From NCBI RefSeq assembly GCF_001870485.1, contig NZ_MDKE01000004.1, positions 34,680 to 98,679 of the forward strand: DNA of 64,000 nt, given 5' to 3'. Shown here piece by piece: positions 43,227 through 53,162 of this stretch (its first letter is position 1; the number at the start of each line of letters is the position of its first letter). The notes beneath the pieces were generated by a model that worked only from the letters and a program-made list of their open reading frames with translations, was not told where the DNA came from and ran no database searches. The DNA comes from Oceanisphaera psychrotolerans (lineage in GTDB: Bacteria; Pseudomonadota; Gammaproteobacteria; Enterobacterales; Aeromonadaceae). The position numbers and the translations under genes are program-made.

Positions 43227-44881
43227 TGCCTTTGCCAGAAAACTTTGTTGATGCCGTTTACATCGACCCGGGTCTCGATCGTTATCGTGGTAATCCGTTA
43301 ATCGAGGCCCTTCCACCCATCATGGATCTGCAAGCGCTCAAGGTTAAGCTGACCGGCAAGCTCACATTCAACCCACAGGATTGCTATGAAAAAGGGCATC
43401 TTCGTGCCCACCAGATCAGTGCACTGCTTGACGACTTCTTCCAGCCTTTGTCGATCCATAAGCAGCTGGAAGAGAAAATATCGGTGATGATCCGCGGAGG
43501 CTATGTGGGCCGCAACATAGCGGACGGTTCGTTGAATAAGAGGATGCAGGAAGGCTACCAGCGCATCATGTCCGGTGCTACAAACGACTTCCGCTTCGCT
43601 CAATCAAATTCTACCGCCAAAAGTCTGTCGCTGATCGGTTGTTCCGGCAGCGGTAAGAGTTCGACCATCAACCGGATCCTGGCAACCTACCCGCAGGCCA
43701 TTTACCACCAAGAATACAATTTTGTTCAGCTGACCTATCTGAGAATCGAGTGTCCCTCTGACGGTTCGCTGAAGAGTCTGTGCCTGAACTTTTTCCGCGA
43801 GGTTGATCGTACACTCAGTACCGGCTACGAGGAGAAGTATGCACGCAAGCGCCACAGCACCGAAGTGCTCCTATCGCTGATGGGGCAGGTGGCAACACAG
43901 CGGGCGCTTGGTGTTTTGGTTATCGACGAAATACAGCGACTGACGCTGAAGCGTTCGATCAGCAAGGAAGCCATGCTGGAGTTTTTTGTTGCTCTGGTAA
44001 ACGTGATCGGTGTTCCCGTGATTATGGTCGGCACGCCCAAGGCCAGATCCATATTTGAAATGGAACTGCAGGCCGGCAGGCGTAGCGCCGGATTCGGCTC
44101 GTTGTTCTGGGAGCCGGTACAGCGAGAGCCGGGCAGGGTCGATCCCAAGACCGGCAAGCCAAGAAAAACCGAATGGCAGGCTTTTACCGACAAGCTCTGG
44201 CAATACCAGTGGCTGACTCACCGTGACGAGGTACTGAGCGAAGAAATTCGTGATTGCTGGTTCGAACTGTCACAGGGCGTGCTCGATATCGTGGTTAAGC
44301 TGTTTGTCCTGGCACAGATGCGGGCCATATCGACCGGTCTGGAGCGAATAACCGTTAAACTGCTGCGTACCGTGTATGAGCAGGAACTGAAGCCGGTGCA
44401 CCCCATGCTGGATGCCCTGCGCAGGGGAGATCCTGAGCTTATCGTCAAATATTCTGACCTGCAGTTGCCGGCGATGGACAAACGCCTTCTTGAGCTGAGA
44501 AAGCGGATCGACGAACGGCAGGCCGAAAAGGAAATCGACCCGGCCTTCAACGGTAACGATAAGGCACTGCGGTTGTATAACATGCTGCAGGCGATGGGCT
44601 GTGAATCGGAGCTGCTGCAACCCCTGATCGAAAATGCCTTCAAACAGCATCCAAACCTTTCCTTGCCGGAATTGAGCAAGCTCATACTGGAGTGGTACTC
44701 CGAACCACCCAAGCCCAAGAAGGCCCAAATCGAGAAGATGAAACCTTCCAACTGGCACACGCTGCCTTCCGAAGATTTGAGGTTCAAATTCTCCCAGACT
44801 GAAAAGGGGCGACTTTACGACGACTTGATGTACGGCAAGGAGCTGTTCGATGTGCCGAGTTGGTTGAAGAAAGTAGGGTGA
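43226..44881 (+). CDS. tnsC: Tn7 AAA+ regulator TnsC
   Basis: 551 aa (Tn7 TnsC 555). ATP-dependent switch between the transposase and the target selectors, also responsible for target immunity. Walker A GCSGSGKSS at 138-146, Walker B LVIDEIQRL at 231-239. The start overlaps the tnsB stop by one base. Confidence 0.96.
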   Translation: MPLPENFVDAVYIDPGLDRYRGNPLIEALPPIMDLQALKVKLTGKLTFNPQDCYEKGHLRAHQISALLDDFFQPLSIHKQLEEKISVMIRGGYVGRNIADGSLNKRMQEGYQRIMSGATNDFRFAQSNSTAKSLSLIGCSGSGKSSTINRILATYPQAIYHQEYNFVQLTYLRIECPSDGSLKSLCLNFFREVDRTLSTGYEEKYARKRHSTEVLLSLMGQVATQRALGVLVIDEIQRLTLKRSISKEAMLEFFVALVNVIGVPVIMVGTPKARSIFEMELQAGRRSAGFGSLFWEPVQREPGRVDPKTGKPRKTEWQAFTDKLWQYQWLTHRDEVLSEEIRDCWFELSQGVLDIVVKLFVLAQMRAISTGLERITVKLLRTVYEQELKPVHPMLDALRRGDPELIVKYSDLQLPAMDKRLLELRKRIDERQAEKEIDPAFNGNDKALRLYNMLQAMGCESELLQPLIENAFKQHPNLSLPELSKLILEWYSEPPKPKKAQIEKMKPSNWHTLPSEDLRFKFSQTEKGRLYDDLMYGKELFDVPSWLKKVG

Positions 44882-44882
44882 C

Positions 44883-46391
44883 ATGCTGGGTTTCCCTCTG
44901 CCTTATTGCGACGAGCTTTTGTACAGCACCATCGCGAGGTACGGGATACACAGCGGCATAGTGTCGCCGAAAAAATTGCTGCAGGAGGTATTTGGCGATA
45001 CCAAGATTATCGCGACTCCTGATTTACCCGGTCATCTGAAATGCATAGCAGATCTCTATCCCGAAGTTGTTGGAATCACGCCGGGCGACCTGCTTTATGA
45101 ACATACCCTCTTCCCCCTTTATGCTCCATTTATCGATGAAGAACGGCGCAGGTGCCTGACCCGTGAGCTCATAGCAAACAGAAAAAGTACGGTTCATCTC
45201 ACGGCTGGAGTTGCAGCTTCCCGGATCAAGCAACCTGCATTTCTCAGATATTGCCCTGGTTGCATAAAAGAACAGATCAACCTGTATGGGGAGTGTTACT
45301 GGCGGAGAGACTGGCAGGTAGCCGGGGCTGAGAGTTGTTCGGTACACGGATTACTGGTCGAATCTGATATTCGTCGTCACGATATGCACAGACATCTTTT
45401 CCAGGCCGCCAGTGAGAGTGCTTGCCCATCGGTCGTACAGCAGCCCGGAAGCTGGCAAAGTGACTTGATACTCAACAGCGTAAGAGAATTGCTGAAGCTT
45501 AAGAGTGGGTCTGTACCTGAACTTTGCCAGTGGAGCCTGTGGTATCGAAACCTGGCGGCTGATAACCATCTAAACAGAGGCACTCAAGTACGCCACGATT
45601 TGGTTGTTAACAGGATCGTCGAGTTCTGGGGAGAAATGTGGCTTGGCCAGTACGGACTGTTGCCTAATGGCGGTGAACCCTGCTGGCTGCGCAATATGTT
45701 CCGAAAGCACCGCAAGGCGTTCAGCTATCTCGAGCATTTGGTTGTACTCCATGCCTTATTGGAGTCAGGCTGGAAGCTGGCTGATGTCTTGCGAATCGTT
45801 GTTGGGTTTAATCCGGCTGCAAAGGCTTTTAACGAGGCGTTGAAGGGGACGGATAAGGCTCAGCTGAACGAATACCGAAACAAATGGCTGGCTGTAGTCG
45901 CACAGCATGGCACCAAGCGTGCCCGCAGGCATGGATACGGGAGTATTTATGCCTGGCTCTACCGCCGTGACAGAGACTGGTTAATGAAGATCAACGAAGC
46001 TCACAGAAAGCCGGAATATGAGCATCAGCCCAAGGTTAGTTGGGCTCAGCGGGACAGGCGAGCGGTCAGGAGGCTGATAGATCTTCGAGAGCAGAGCGAG
46101 GTGCAACTGAAAGCTCCCAGGCGATCGATGAACTGGTATTTAAATCAATTAGAGCACAAGGCAAGCGTTGAAAAACACCTGGATGTGCTACCTTTGTGTA
46201 GTTTGTTTTTTGCTCGGTACTGTGAAAGTATATTTGAATATCAAATAAGAAGAATCACCCGCACCGTCATACACATAACACGGGATGACGAGCCACTGAA
46301 ACGTTGGCAGGTGCTGAGGGGAGCTGGCTTGAGCGAGCAGCGGCTTACCAACCTGGCCCGTCGATTTATTGAGGAGGTACTCGAAATTTGA
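44883..46391 (+). CDS. tnsD: Tn7 attTn7 target selector TnsD
   Basis: 502 aa (Tn7 TnsD 508). TniQ-family protein that recognises the glmS end. The N-terminus MLGFPLPYCDELLYSTIARY is diagnostic; the zinc site is Cys124, Cys127, Cys152, His155, exactly as in Tn7 TnsD. The C-terminal half supplies the sequence-specific contacts. That the element sits at the canonical glmS site fits a working TnsD. Confidence 0.95.
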   Translation: MLGFPLPYCDELLYSTIARYGIHSGIVSPKKLLQEVFGDTKIIATPDLPGHLKCIADLYPEVVGITPGDLLYEHTLFPLYAPFIDEERRRCLTRELIANRKSTVHLTAGVAASRIKQPAFLRYCPGCIKEQINLYGECYWRRDWQVAGAESCSVHGLLVESDIRRHDMHRHLFQAASESACPSVVQQPGSWQSDLILNSVRELLKLKSGSVPELCQWSLWYRNLAADNHLNRGTQVRHDLVVNRIVEFWGEMWLGQYGLLPNGGEPCWLRNMFRKHRKAFSYLEHLVVLHALLESGWKLADVLRIVVGFNPAAKAFNEALKGTDKAQLNEYRNKWLAVVAQHGTKRARRHGYGSIYAWLYRRDRDWLMKINEAHRKPEYEHQPKVSWAQRDRRAVRRLIDLREQSEVQLKAPRRSMNWYLNQLEHKASVEKHLDVLPLCSLFFARYCESIFEYQIRRITRTVIHITRDDEPLKRWQVLRGAGLSEQRLTNLARRFIEEVLEI

Positions 46392-47998
46392 ACAGCAGCA
46401 CCTACCTGAAAGGGTTCAAGGACGATACCTGGCTCAACGGGATTGGCGATTTTTTCTGCAGAATGGACGGAGTCAGGTGGGGGATCAACTTAAGCATCTA
46501 CCCCAGCAAGGAGCATGGAAAGGATGCGATTTCTCTTTCCAATGCACCAATTTTGATACGCAAGAAAATAATCAATCCAACCAAAGACTATTACCGCAAG
46601 AATTACGAGATAACCTTTATAATAACCTCAACTCGTGAATGGCGAGATGATGAACTTGGTAACTGCCCAGCCATTGAACGGCGGTTGCATCAGGAAACCA
46701 AGCAACATTGCTTCGTGTTCCACCATCCGGACGGTACCAGGATCTATCTTCCCCAGTTCGAACTGGCGAGGGCGCTCTTTTTTCATAATGGCTATCTGGC
46801 CCGTTCTTCGGTAATTCACGACGTATTGAATAATGAGTTCACAGTTGAGTACGACAACGTGTGGGAAAAGGCCATCATCAACGTACTGGATACCTGCAAT
46901 TGTCCGGCAGAGCTGTTTAACGATTATGGCTATCGCCGGGTACTTGCCTGGTTGCTGATGGATGCAGGTGCCAGACATTCATATGACAGCATTGGAAATA
47001 TTCAGTTGCGTGAGGGAGAAGATAAAGGGCAATACAGAATATGGACCTTTCAGTTCGAGCCTCCAGCATTGGAAGGAGCCAGCCTGAAGTTGAAAGGCAA
47101 TTTTGATCCGGAAAGCCAAACACTCTTGGTTTATGAGGTCACCAGCATAATAAATATTCCCGCCAACTTACCAGAGCATATCGAGTTTTATAGTCCCAAG
47201 TTTTTCACTCAAGTCACCGGGAAAGGAGTGGTAGCAGGCTCTGCTGCTGAGCGGCCGCCTGGGTATAACGTGGATGATGCGGCGGAAGGAAGCCGGGAAA
47301 ACAAGCCGGTCATGATCAGGGAAAACACGACGGAGCTCGAGTTCAATCGTGCGGTGGAGACGTCGAAGATCAGCAAAAAGAGAAAAACCACGGGGAAAGG
47401 CCGCCAGGATGATGGCGAGCTGGGCGAGGCTTACAAGGACGTCAGTACCGAAGAGCAAGGGCCATACGGACATCTGACAAGCGCCGAGTGGAACAATCTT
47501 GATGATCAAACTGATGATGCTTACCTGTATCTGAATAAATTCAAGAGTTACTTAAAAATGCTCGGTTTGCTTGAGGATAGATATGGCTTTCAGGTCATCA
47601 CCTACCAGCTCAGAAAGCTGCCGAGTATAGGAAAATGCAAAAAGCATATACTGGAAACTGATCAAAATCCGAGATGTATGTCGATATCCCATGTTACAGC
47701 TGGCCTCACAGGGTACTATCTGCTGGAAGTCGATACCTCGGATGCAAGCAAGGCCTTGTCGACTAAAGTGATCTTGGCCAAAGCCATTGGCGACATAGAG
47801 CCTCACTTGTTTGAGATAGAAAAGCAGTTGCTTAAGGCATCTTTATCCTGGCCGAAGCAGCATTTGGATAATCTGGTCGGTACGGAAAACCACACCTGGA
47901 TTCCACACCAGAAGTCTGATAAGCCAGGAGCACTTATTGCTGAGGACATTAATAAGTGGGCTGAAAGAGTGTTTTTGAGGTTGAGTACTACCGGATAA
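46388..47998 (+). CDS. tnsE: Tn7 replication-fork target selector TnsE
   Basis: 536 aa (Tn7 TnsE 538). Directs insertion into conjugal plasmids and lagging-strand DNA through the sliding clamp. Conserved blocks include IYLPQFELARALFFHNGYLARSSV, LLVYEVTSI and the C-terminal YYLLEVDTSDASKALSTKVILAK...LKASLSWPKQHLDNL...WAERVF. It starts at TTG 46388, overlapping tnsD by four bases, with GAGG upstream. Its presence marks this as a classical Tn7, not a CRISPR-guided type. Confidence 0.93.
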   Translation: MNSSTYLKGFKDDTWLNGIGDFFCRMDGVRWGINLSIYPSKEHGKDAISLSNAPILIRKKIINPTKDYYRKNYEITFIITSTREWRDDELGNCPAIERRLHQETKQHCFVFHHPDGTRIYLPQFELARALFFHNGYLARSSVIHDVLNNEFTVEYDNVWEKAIINVLDTCNCPAELFNDYGYRRVLAWLLMDAGARHSYDSIGNIQLREGEDKGQYRIWTFQFEPPALEGASLKLKGNFDPESQTLLVYEVTSIINIPANLPEHIEFYSPKFFTQVTGKGVVAGSAAERPPGYNVDDAAEGSRENKPVMIRENTTELEFNRAVETSKISKKRKTTGKGRQDDGELGEAYKDVSTEEQGPYGHLTSAEWNNLDDQTDDAYLYLNKFKSYLKMLGLLEDRYGFQVITYQLRKLPSIGKCKKHILETDQNPRCMSISHVTAGLTGYYLLEVDTSDASKALSTKVILAKAIGDIEPHLFEIEKQLLKASLSWPKQHLDNLVGTENHTWIPHQKSDKPGALIAEDINKWAERVFLRLSTTG

Positions 47999-48147
47999 TA
48001 ATGTCACTTGCCGGAACGCCGCAGCACTCGGTCAGCTTCAGCAAGGTGTCACCGGCAAGCAACGGGTTGGAGGTGGGTGCCAAGGTGTAAGTTGATTCAA
48101 AGGGTTGGAGTGAATTTTCTCCTTGGGAACACAAGGCATTTCTTGTG

Positions 48148-48834
48148 TCACAACTGGGATTCCCCTTTGATCGCTTTATCTTTCTCCCCACACCCGTAGG
48201 CACGCATGAATGTCGTAACGGTAGTATTTACCCAATGGTCAATCTGTACTGCCGATGCTGTCGCTTCTGGATGAGTAAAACACCGTAGTTGAGGTTCACT
48301 ACGAACCAAGTTGATAAAAAGGCTGGCGGCTGTATCTGGACCTATTTCTCTAAGATCAACCTCACCAGAAGCCGCTGCACTTGCCAGTTGCTCGGACACC
48401 ATGGCCGTTATGACCTGTGGCCCGGCCTGGTAGAAAGTTTGTGCTAGTTTAGGAAAACGTAGTCCCTCTGACACCACGGCACGAAACAATGCCAATCCCG
48501 AAGGGGAAAGCACAATATCCAGGTAGGTTTTCGCCAAAGTGGTCAAGGCTTCACCCAAGAGTGTTGAATGGAACTCTATCTCCTTCAATCTTTGTGTATG
48601 CGCGGTGCATTCCGCTTCAATTACTGCGGCAAAGAGCGTTTCCTTATTGGCAAAATGCGCGTAGACCGTGGATTTAGAGACACCTGCCTCTCGTTGAATC
48701 ATATCAGTTGTTGCGGCGCTGAAGCCATGGGCCAAGAAGACATTCCTTGCAGCCAGCAGGACAGTAAGTGCCTTGCCGCTCAGTTTGGCTTCATTCGGGG
48801 ATGAAACACTCTCAGGTGGATTGGCTTGTCGCAT
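48148..48834 (-). CDS. TetR-family repressor of the efflux operon
   Basis: 228 aa from ATG 48834, with GGAAG eight bases upstream. N-terminal TetR helix-turn-helix (AARNVFLAHGFSAATTDMIQREAGVSKSTVYAHFANKETLFAAVI) and a C-terminal ligand-binding domain of the AcrR/TetR_C type. The frame is open up to 49026, but that start would place the promoter and operators inside the gene. It is transcribed divergently from the efflux genes, with two palindromic sites between them, so it very likely represses both. Inducer unknown. Confidence 0.88.
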   Translation of the reverse strand: MRQANPPESVSSPNEAKLSGKALTVLLAARNVFLAHGFSAATTDMIQREAGVSKSTVYAHFANKETLFAAVIEAECTAHTQRLKEIEFHSTLLGEALTTLAKTYLDIVLSPSGLALFRAVVSEGLRFPKLAQTFYQAGPQVITAMVSEQLASAAASGEVDLREIGPDTAASLFINLVRSEPQLRCFTHPEATASAVQIDHWVNTTVTTFMRAYGCGEKDKAIKGESQL

Positions 48835-48880
48835 CTGATCAGCTTCCAGGCGTTGATGTATTGATTGAGGCTTGACATCG

Positions 48881-48900
48881 TACCAAACCGCTCGGTACGA
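48881..48900. promoter_or_regulatory. TetR operator candidate 1
   Basis: TACCAAACCGCTCGGTACGA, centred on ACCGCTCGGT (48887-48896), in the divergent promoter region. Confidence 0.6.
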
Positions 48901-48988
48901 TTCAAGGTGTTCCATCGTTTGAGGAGCGCGAGATGGCCACGCTAATAGCGAATAAATCTTGTCACAGTCTTGTCTTTTTATTTTAACT

Positions 48989-49004
48989 CGAACCGAGCGG
49001 TTCG
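48989..49004. promoter_or_regulatory. TetR operator candidate 2
   Basis: CGAACCGAGCGGTTCG (near-perfect palindrome) centred on ACCGAGCGGT, 23 bases before the NodT-family gene. Same ACCGNNCGGT core as the site at 48887, 105 bp apart. Confidence 0.65.
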
Positions 49005-49026
49005 GTTTGATTTTTTGTAGGCTCAT

Positions 49027-50562
49027 ATGACGTCACAACCGTTATTTTCACCACGACTGTTTAGAGCCAGCGCGGCGCTAAGCATGCTTCTACTGGCCGG
49101 TTGCGCGGTAGGCCCCGATTTCGTCAAGCCCGACGACAGGCTTGCCAATGCTCGACTGTCGTCCGGAACGGACAACGCGTCCCTTCACGAACTGTTAGCA
49201 GTGAACGTTCCCGTTCAATGGTGGACATTGTTCAATGATCCAATACTGACCGACCTGCAGGATCGTGCACAGGTCGACAACCTGGGCCTGAAAATAGCAT
49301 CGGAACGTATTGAACAAAGCCGGGCACAACTGGGCATCGCTTCTTCACAGTTACATCCCAGTGTTGGAGCAAGCGCCAGTTATTCTCGCAACGCTCTCAG
49401 TGAACACGGTCGATTCGCCGCGCTTGGTGCGCCAACGAATGCAAACGATTTCTGGCAACTGGGATTCGATGCCAGTTGGGAAATCGATCTGTGGGGTCGT
49501 GCGCGGCGTGCTCGTGAGGGCGCAGCAGCTGCGTTCGAAGCCACGGTGTACGATCGCGAGGCGGCACAAGTCGCATTATCTGCCGAAGTGGCCAGGGTCT
49601 ATCTTCAATTGCGTGGAACGCAGGCACAACTGGACATCACACGACAAAACCAGTCAGTGGCCGAACGCACCCTGGAACTGACGGAAAGTCGCGAAGGAAA
49701 CGGTGTCGCCACTCGCTTCGAGGTGTCTTCCTCCCGTGCGCAGGTGGCGACGATCAAAGCCATGATTCCCGAGCTGATCCAACGCCGAAATACGTTGATG
49801 AATGCGCTCGCCCTATTGCTGGGTGAGGAGCCGCGCGCACTTGATACACAGTTGCTTGAGACCATGCCTTTACCTTCGTTGCCAACCCGTGTGCCAGTGG
49901 GTGTTCCTTCTGAATTGGCACACAGGAGGCCGGATATCCAGCGGGCCGAAGCCCAGCTTCATGCGGCAACAGCAGCTATTGGTGTCGCCAAGGCAGATTT
50001 CTATCCCCGGGTCGGTTTGAGAGGGAGAGTGGGCGTAGAGGCCTTCGAGGCTGACGAACTCGACAGTTGGGACTCGCGTTTTTTCTCCGTTGGCCCAACC
50101 GTCTACCTCCCTATTTTTCAGGGAGGGCGCTTGAAACAAAGATTGGCTCTGAATGAAGCACGGCAAAAAACAGCTGCTCTCTCATATCGTCAAACGGTGT
50201 TGAAGGCCTGGCATGAAGTGGACAACGCCTTGGATGCGTGGGCCTCACAGCACAATATCCACGGGAACCTATTCGTTTCGTACGAGGAGAGCAAACAGGC
50301 ACTGCATGCTGCCGAGCGAAGGTATCAGGAAGGTGCGGCTGACTATCTGAGGGTCTTATCGGCCCAACGCAATGTGCTTGCCAGTGAAAGCCGGTTGAAT
50401 ACCAGTGCGACCAATGCAACGCTTGTTTTGGTCAACCTCTACAAATCGTTGGGAGGCGGATGGAGCCCAGATGCATTTGACACTGCACTGCAAGCTTCCG
50501 TCGATAGTCAGCCGGCGGTGGCCGTGTCATCGGTAGTTTCACCTTTGAAGGTTGCTCAATGA
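49027..50562 (+). CDS. NodT-family outer-membrane efflux lipoprotein
   Basis: 511 aa. Lipoprotein signal MLLLAGCAVGPDFVKP, then two OEP (TolC-like) domains with the family's SYEESKQALHAAERRYQEGAADYLRVLSAQRNVLASE helix and a periplasmic coiled coil. It forms the outer-membrane duct of a three-part pump with the next two genes. Overlaps the MFS gene by four bases. Confidence 0.9.
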   Translation: MTSQPLFSPRLFRASAALSMLLLAGCAVGPDFVKPDDRLANARLSSGTDNASLHELLAVNVPVQWWTLFNDPILTDLQDRAQVDNLGLKIASERIEQSRAQLGIASSQLHPSVGASASYSRNALSEHGRFAALGAPTNANDFWQLGFDASWEIDLWGRARRAREGAAAAFEATVYDREAAQVALSAEVARVYLQLRGTQAQLDITRQNQSVAERTLELTESREGNGVATRFEVSSSRAQVATIKAMIPELIQRRNTLMNALALLLGEEPRALDTQLLETMPLPSLPTRVPVGVPSELAHRRPDIQRAEAQLHAATAAIGVAKADFYPRVGLRGRVGVEAFEADELDSWDSRFFSVGPTVYLPIFQGGRLKQRLALNEARQKTAALSYRQTVLKAWHEVDNALDAWASQHNIHGNLFVSYEESKQALHAAERRYQEGAADYLRVLSAQRNVLASESRLNTSATNATLVLVNLYKSLGGGWSPDAFDTALQASVDSQPAVAVSSVVSPLKVAQ

Positions 50563-52115
50563 CTACCACAGCATTGCCATCGACCCCAAGTCCGTCCCCT
50601 GTAGCAGCAAAGCCTTCAAAGCGTGCGATCGCTGGGCTGGTGGGGATTCTTATCGCCGCCATGATGTCGGGCTTGAACAACCGTGTCGGTGCGCTGGCGT
50701 TGGCGGATGTGCGCGGTGTGCTGGGCTTCGGCCTGGACGATGCGTCATGGCTCACAACGGTGTATAGCGCAGGGGAATTGATCGCCATGCCCTTTGCTGC
50801 CTGGTTTGCCATTACGCTGTCCATGCGGCGCTTTGAGCTGTGGATGATTGGCACCTGCGCATTATTGGCCGCGGTGATGCCCTTTATTCAGCGTCTCGAC
50901 CTATTGCTCGCCCTACGCTTCGTGCAAGGTGTCGCCAGCGGAACCATGATTCCCTTGTTGATGATGGCGGCATTGAAATTCCTCCCGCTCCATATACGGC
51001 TACATGGTCTGGCGTTGTATGCACTGACGGCTACCTTCGCACCCAATGTGTCGATCTGGTTGGCTGGGCATTGGACTGACGGGCTGCTCGACTGGCGCTG
51101 GGTGTATTGGCAGATCATACCCTTGGCCCTTATCGCAGGTGGGCTGATTGCCTGGGGACTGCCGAAGGATACCATTCAGACCGGGCGTTTCCGGCAAGCC
51201 AACTGGGTTGGCCTGGCACTAGGTGCGCCTGCGTTGGGTCTTATTGCGGTCGTTCTGGATCAGGGAGTGCGGCTTGATTGGCTCAACTCCCCCCTGATTG
51301 TCGTGTCATTGGTGGCTGGTTTCACTTTGCTGGGTGTCTATCTACTTACTGAATGGTACCACCCTTCGCCGTTCATCAAGTTGCAATTGCTGGGGCGGCG
51401 CAACCTGGGACTGAGCTTTACACTGTTTATCTTTCTGCTGGTGGTTATGAGCTCCGGGGTGATGTTGCCAATGCACTACCTCGGGCCATTACAGGATTAC
51501 CGCCCCCAGCAGATAGCTCCCATTGGTTTGATTATCGCCTTGCCGCAACTGATCTTTGGCTCAGTAGTAGCGGTCTTGCTTTACCAGAAATGGGTCGATG
51601 CTCGCTTCGTTTTCAGCCTTGGCCTGCTTTTGATTGCGCTAGCGTGTTTCTCGGGCAGTCGGCTTACCCCAGATTGGAATCGGGATCAGTTCGTGATGGT
51701 ACAGATGCTGCAAGCACTCGGCCAGCCCATGGCGGTGGTATCAATGCTGTTCCTTGCCACCAGTGTGGTGCACCCTAGTGAAGGCCCTTATGTGTCGGGA
51801 ACCATCAATACGCTGCGCGCTCTGGGCTCATTGATAGGCGGTGCCGTGGTCGGGCAGTCCCTGGCGGTTCGCGGACGCTTTCACGGGGAAATGTTGCTGG
51901 ATCATGCCGCGCTAGCTGGGTCCTCTCTCCCATCGGTGCCTGAGCCGTCTCAGTTGGTGGGCATTATCAGCCAACAAGCATTGGTGCTGTCGGTGGCGGA
52001 TGCCTATCGCGCCTTGGGGATTCTGGCACTGCTCTTGATTCCTTTCGTGCTGCGGCTGACCTACATCCCTGCGCCTGACCTGCAGGCCAGTACTCCTTTA
52101 TCATCATCTTCATAA
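50559..52115 (+). CDS. MFS multidrug transporter, DHA2/EmrB type
   Basis: 518 aa with about 14 hydrophobic segments. Features the A-motif-like region after TM2/3 (LSMRRFELWMIG), LRFVQGVASGTMIPLLM (motif C/B region) and the DWRWVYWQIIP loop typical of 14-TM drug:H+ antiporters. The middle gene of the operon, it should export hydrophobic toxic compounds or acids across the inner membrane into the adaptor. Substrate unknown. Confidence 0.88.
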   Translation: MTTTALPSTPSPSPVAAKPSKRAIAGLVGILIAAMMSGLNNRVGALALADVRGVLGFGLDDASWLTTVYSAGELIAMPFAAWFAITLSMRRFELWMIGTCALLAAVMPFIQRLDLLLALRFVQGVASGTMIPLLMMAALKFLPLHIRLHGLALYALTATFAPNVSIWLAGHWTDGLLDWRWVYWQIIPLALIAGGLIAWGLPKDTIQTGRFRQANWVGLALGAPALGLIAVVLDQGVRLDWLNSPLIVVSLVAGFTLLGVYLLTEWYHPSPFIKLQLLGRRNLGLSFTLFIFLLVVMSSGVMLPMHYLGPLQDYRPQQIAPIGLIIALPQLIFGSVVAVLLYQKWVDARFVFSLGLLLIALACFSGSRLTPDWNRDQFVMVQMLQALGQPMAVVSMLFLATSVVHPSEGPYVSGTINTLRALGSLIGGAVVGQSLAVRGRFHGEMLLDHAALAGSSLPSVPEPSQLVGIISQQALVLSVADAYRALGILALLLIPFVLRLTYIPAPDLQASTPLSSSS

Positions 52116-52133
52116 GGATCATTTCATCATGCA

Positions 52134-53162
52134 TTGCCAAAGAAAGCCAAAATCACCAGTGCAGTACTGCTATTGGCAGTCGCGATAGGCTGTGTGCTTT
52201 ATCTCAATCGGCCAGAATCAAGCACATCAAGTCAGTCCACAAAAGATGCTTATGTACAGGCAGACTTCACTTTTGTTGTCCCACAGGTTGCTGGGAAGGT
52301 CGGCCAGGTATTCGTGGAGGAGAACCAGCAGGTGAAGGAAGGGAACTTGCTCGCGACCATTGACGACCGGGATTTCGTCGTCGCCGTGGATGCCGCTAAA
52401 GCACAAGTTGCCAGTGCCAACGCCAGTGTCGCCAGTCTGGAAGCTCGTCTGGCACAGCAGCAAAACGCGATACACCAAGCGCAGGCAGTCGTTGCCATGG
52501 ATGAGGCCGAGTTAGTATTGGCGAGAGCTAACCACGAACGCTATCGCAACCTGGCCGCTGATGGTTCAGGTACTGTCCAAGCCATGCAACAGGCCCAATC
52601 ACAGTTGAATATCCGTCGGGCGAGCCAAGAGAAGAACAAGGCGGGACTAAAAGCGGCCCAGCAGCAGGTGGCTATTCTGCAAGCTGAACTGGAAAAGGCC
52701 AAAGCAGCGCTAGCCCAAGCCCAGGCCGCTCAAGCCGCAGCGGAATTAAAATTGTCCTACACGCGCATCACGGCCCCAGTTGACGGTACCGTGGGACAGA
52801 AATCGGTTCGTGTCGGAGCCTTCGTCAATACCGGTACCCCACTGCTGGCAATTGTTCCACTTGATGCCGTCTATATCCAAGCGAACTATCGCGAAACGCA
52901 ATTGGCTCATATCCAAACAGGGCAAACGGTGGACATCAAAGTAGATGCCTTGCCCGGCGTCGCCCTGAAAGGGACAGTAGAAAGCTTAGGCCCTGCTAGT
53001 GGGGTCAGCTACTCTGCCATTGCGCCACACAATGCAACTGGCAACTTTACCAAAATTGTGCAACGTTTCCCCTTACGCATTCGCGTGGATTCTGGTCAGC
53101 CTGAGGCGGATAAACTACGCGTGGGTATGTCTGTGGTGTCAACCATCCAAACCCGGAACTAA
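52134..53162 (+). CDS. EmrA/HlyD-type membrane fusion adaptor
   Basis: 342 aa: N-terminal membrane anchor (ITSAVLLLAVAIGCVLYL), biotinyl-lipoyl half (DAYVQADFTFVVPQVAGKVGQVFVEENQQVKEGNLLATIDDRDF), long coiled coil (about 75-195), second lipoyl half (LSYTRITAPVDGTVGQKSVRVGAFVNTGTPLLAIVP) and beta-barrel (QANYRETQLAHIQTGQTV). The annotated start TTG 52134 is poor; ATG 52129 has AAGGA ten bases upstream but is out of frame by one base, so a base may be missing near the start. Confidence 0.88.
   Translation: MPKKAKITSAVLLLAVAIGCVLYLNRPESSTSSQSTKDAYVQADFTFVVPQVAGKVGQVFVEENQQVKEGNLLATIDDRDFVVAVDAAKAQVASANASVASLEARLAQQQNAIHQAQAVVAMDEAELVLARANHERYRNLAADGSGTVQAMQQAQSQLNIRRASQEKNKAGLKAAQQQVAILQAELEKAKAALAQAQAAQAAAELKLSYTRITAPVDGTVGQKSVRVGAFVNTGTPLLAIVPLDAVYIQANYRETQLAHIQTGQTVDIKVDALPGVALKGTVESLGPASGVSYSAIAPHNATGNFTKIVQRFPLRIRVDSGQPEADKLRVGMSVVSTIQTRN

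Noticed and set aside
47988..48203. Possible gene tail on the - strand (STYTLAPTSNPLLAGDTLL...)
   Set aside because: Looks protein-like but is short, lacks a recognisable family and overlaps the start of nothing; could be a remnant of lost cargo, not enough to annotate.
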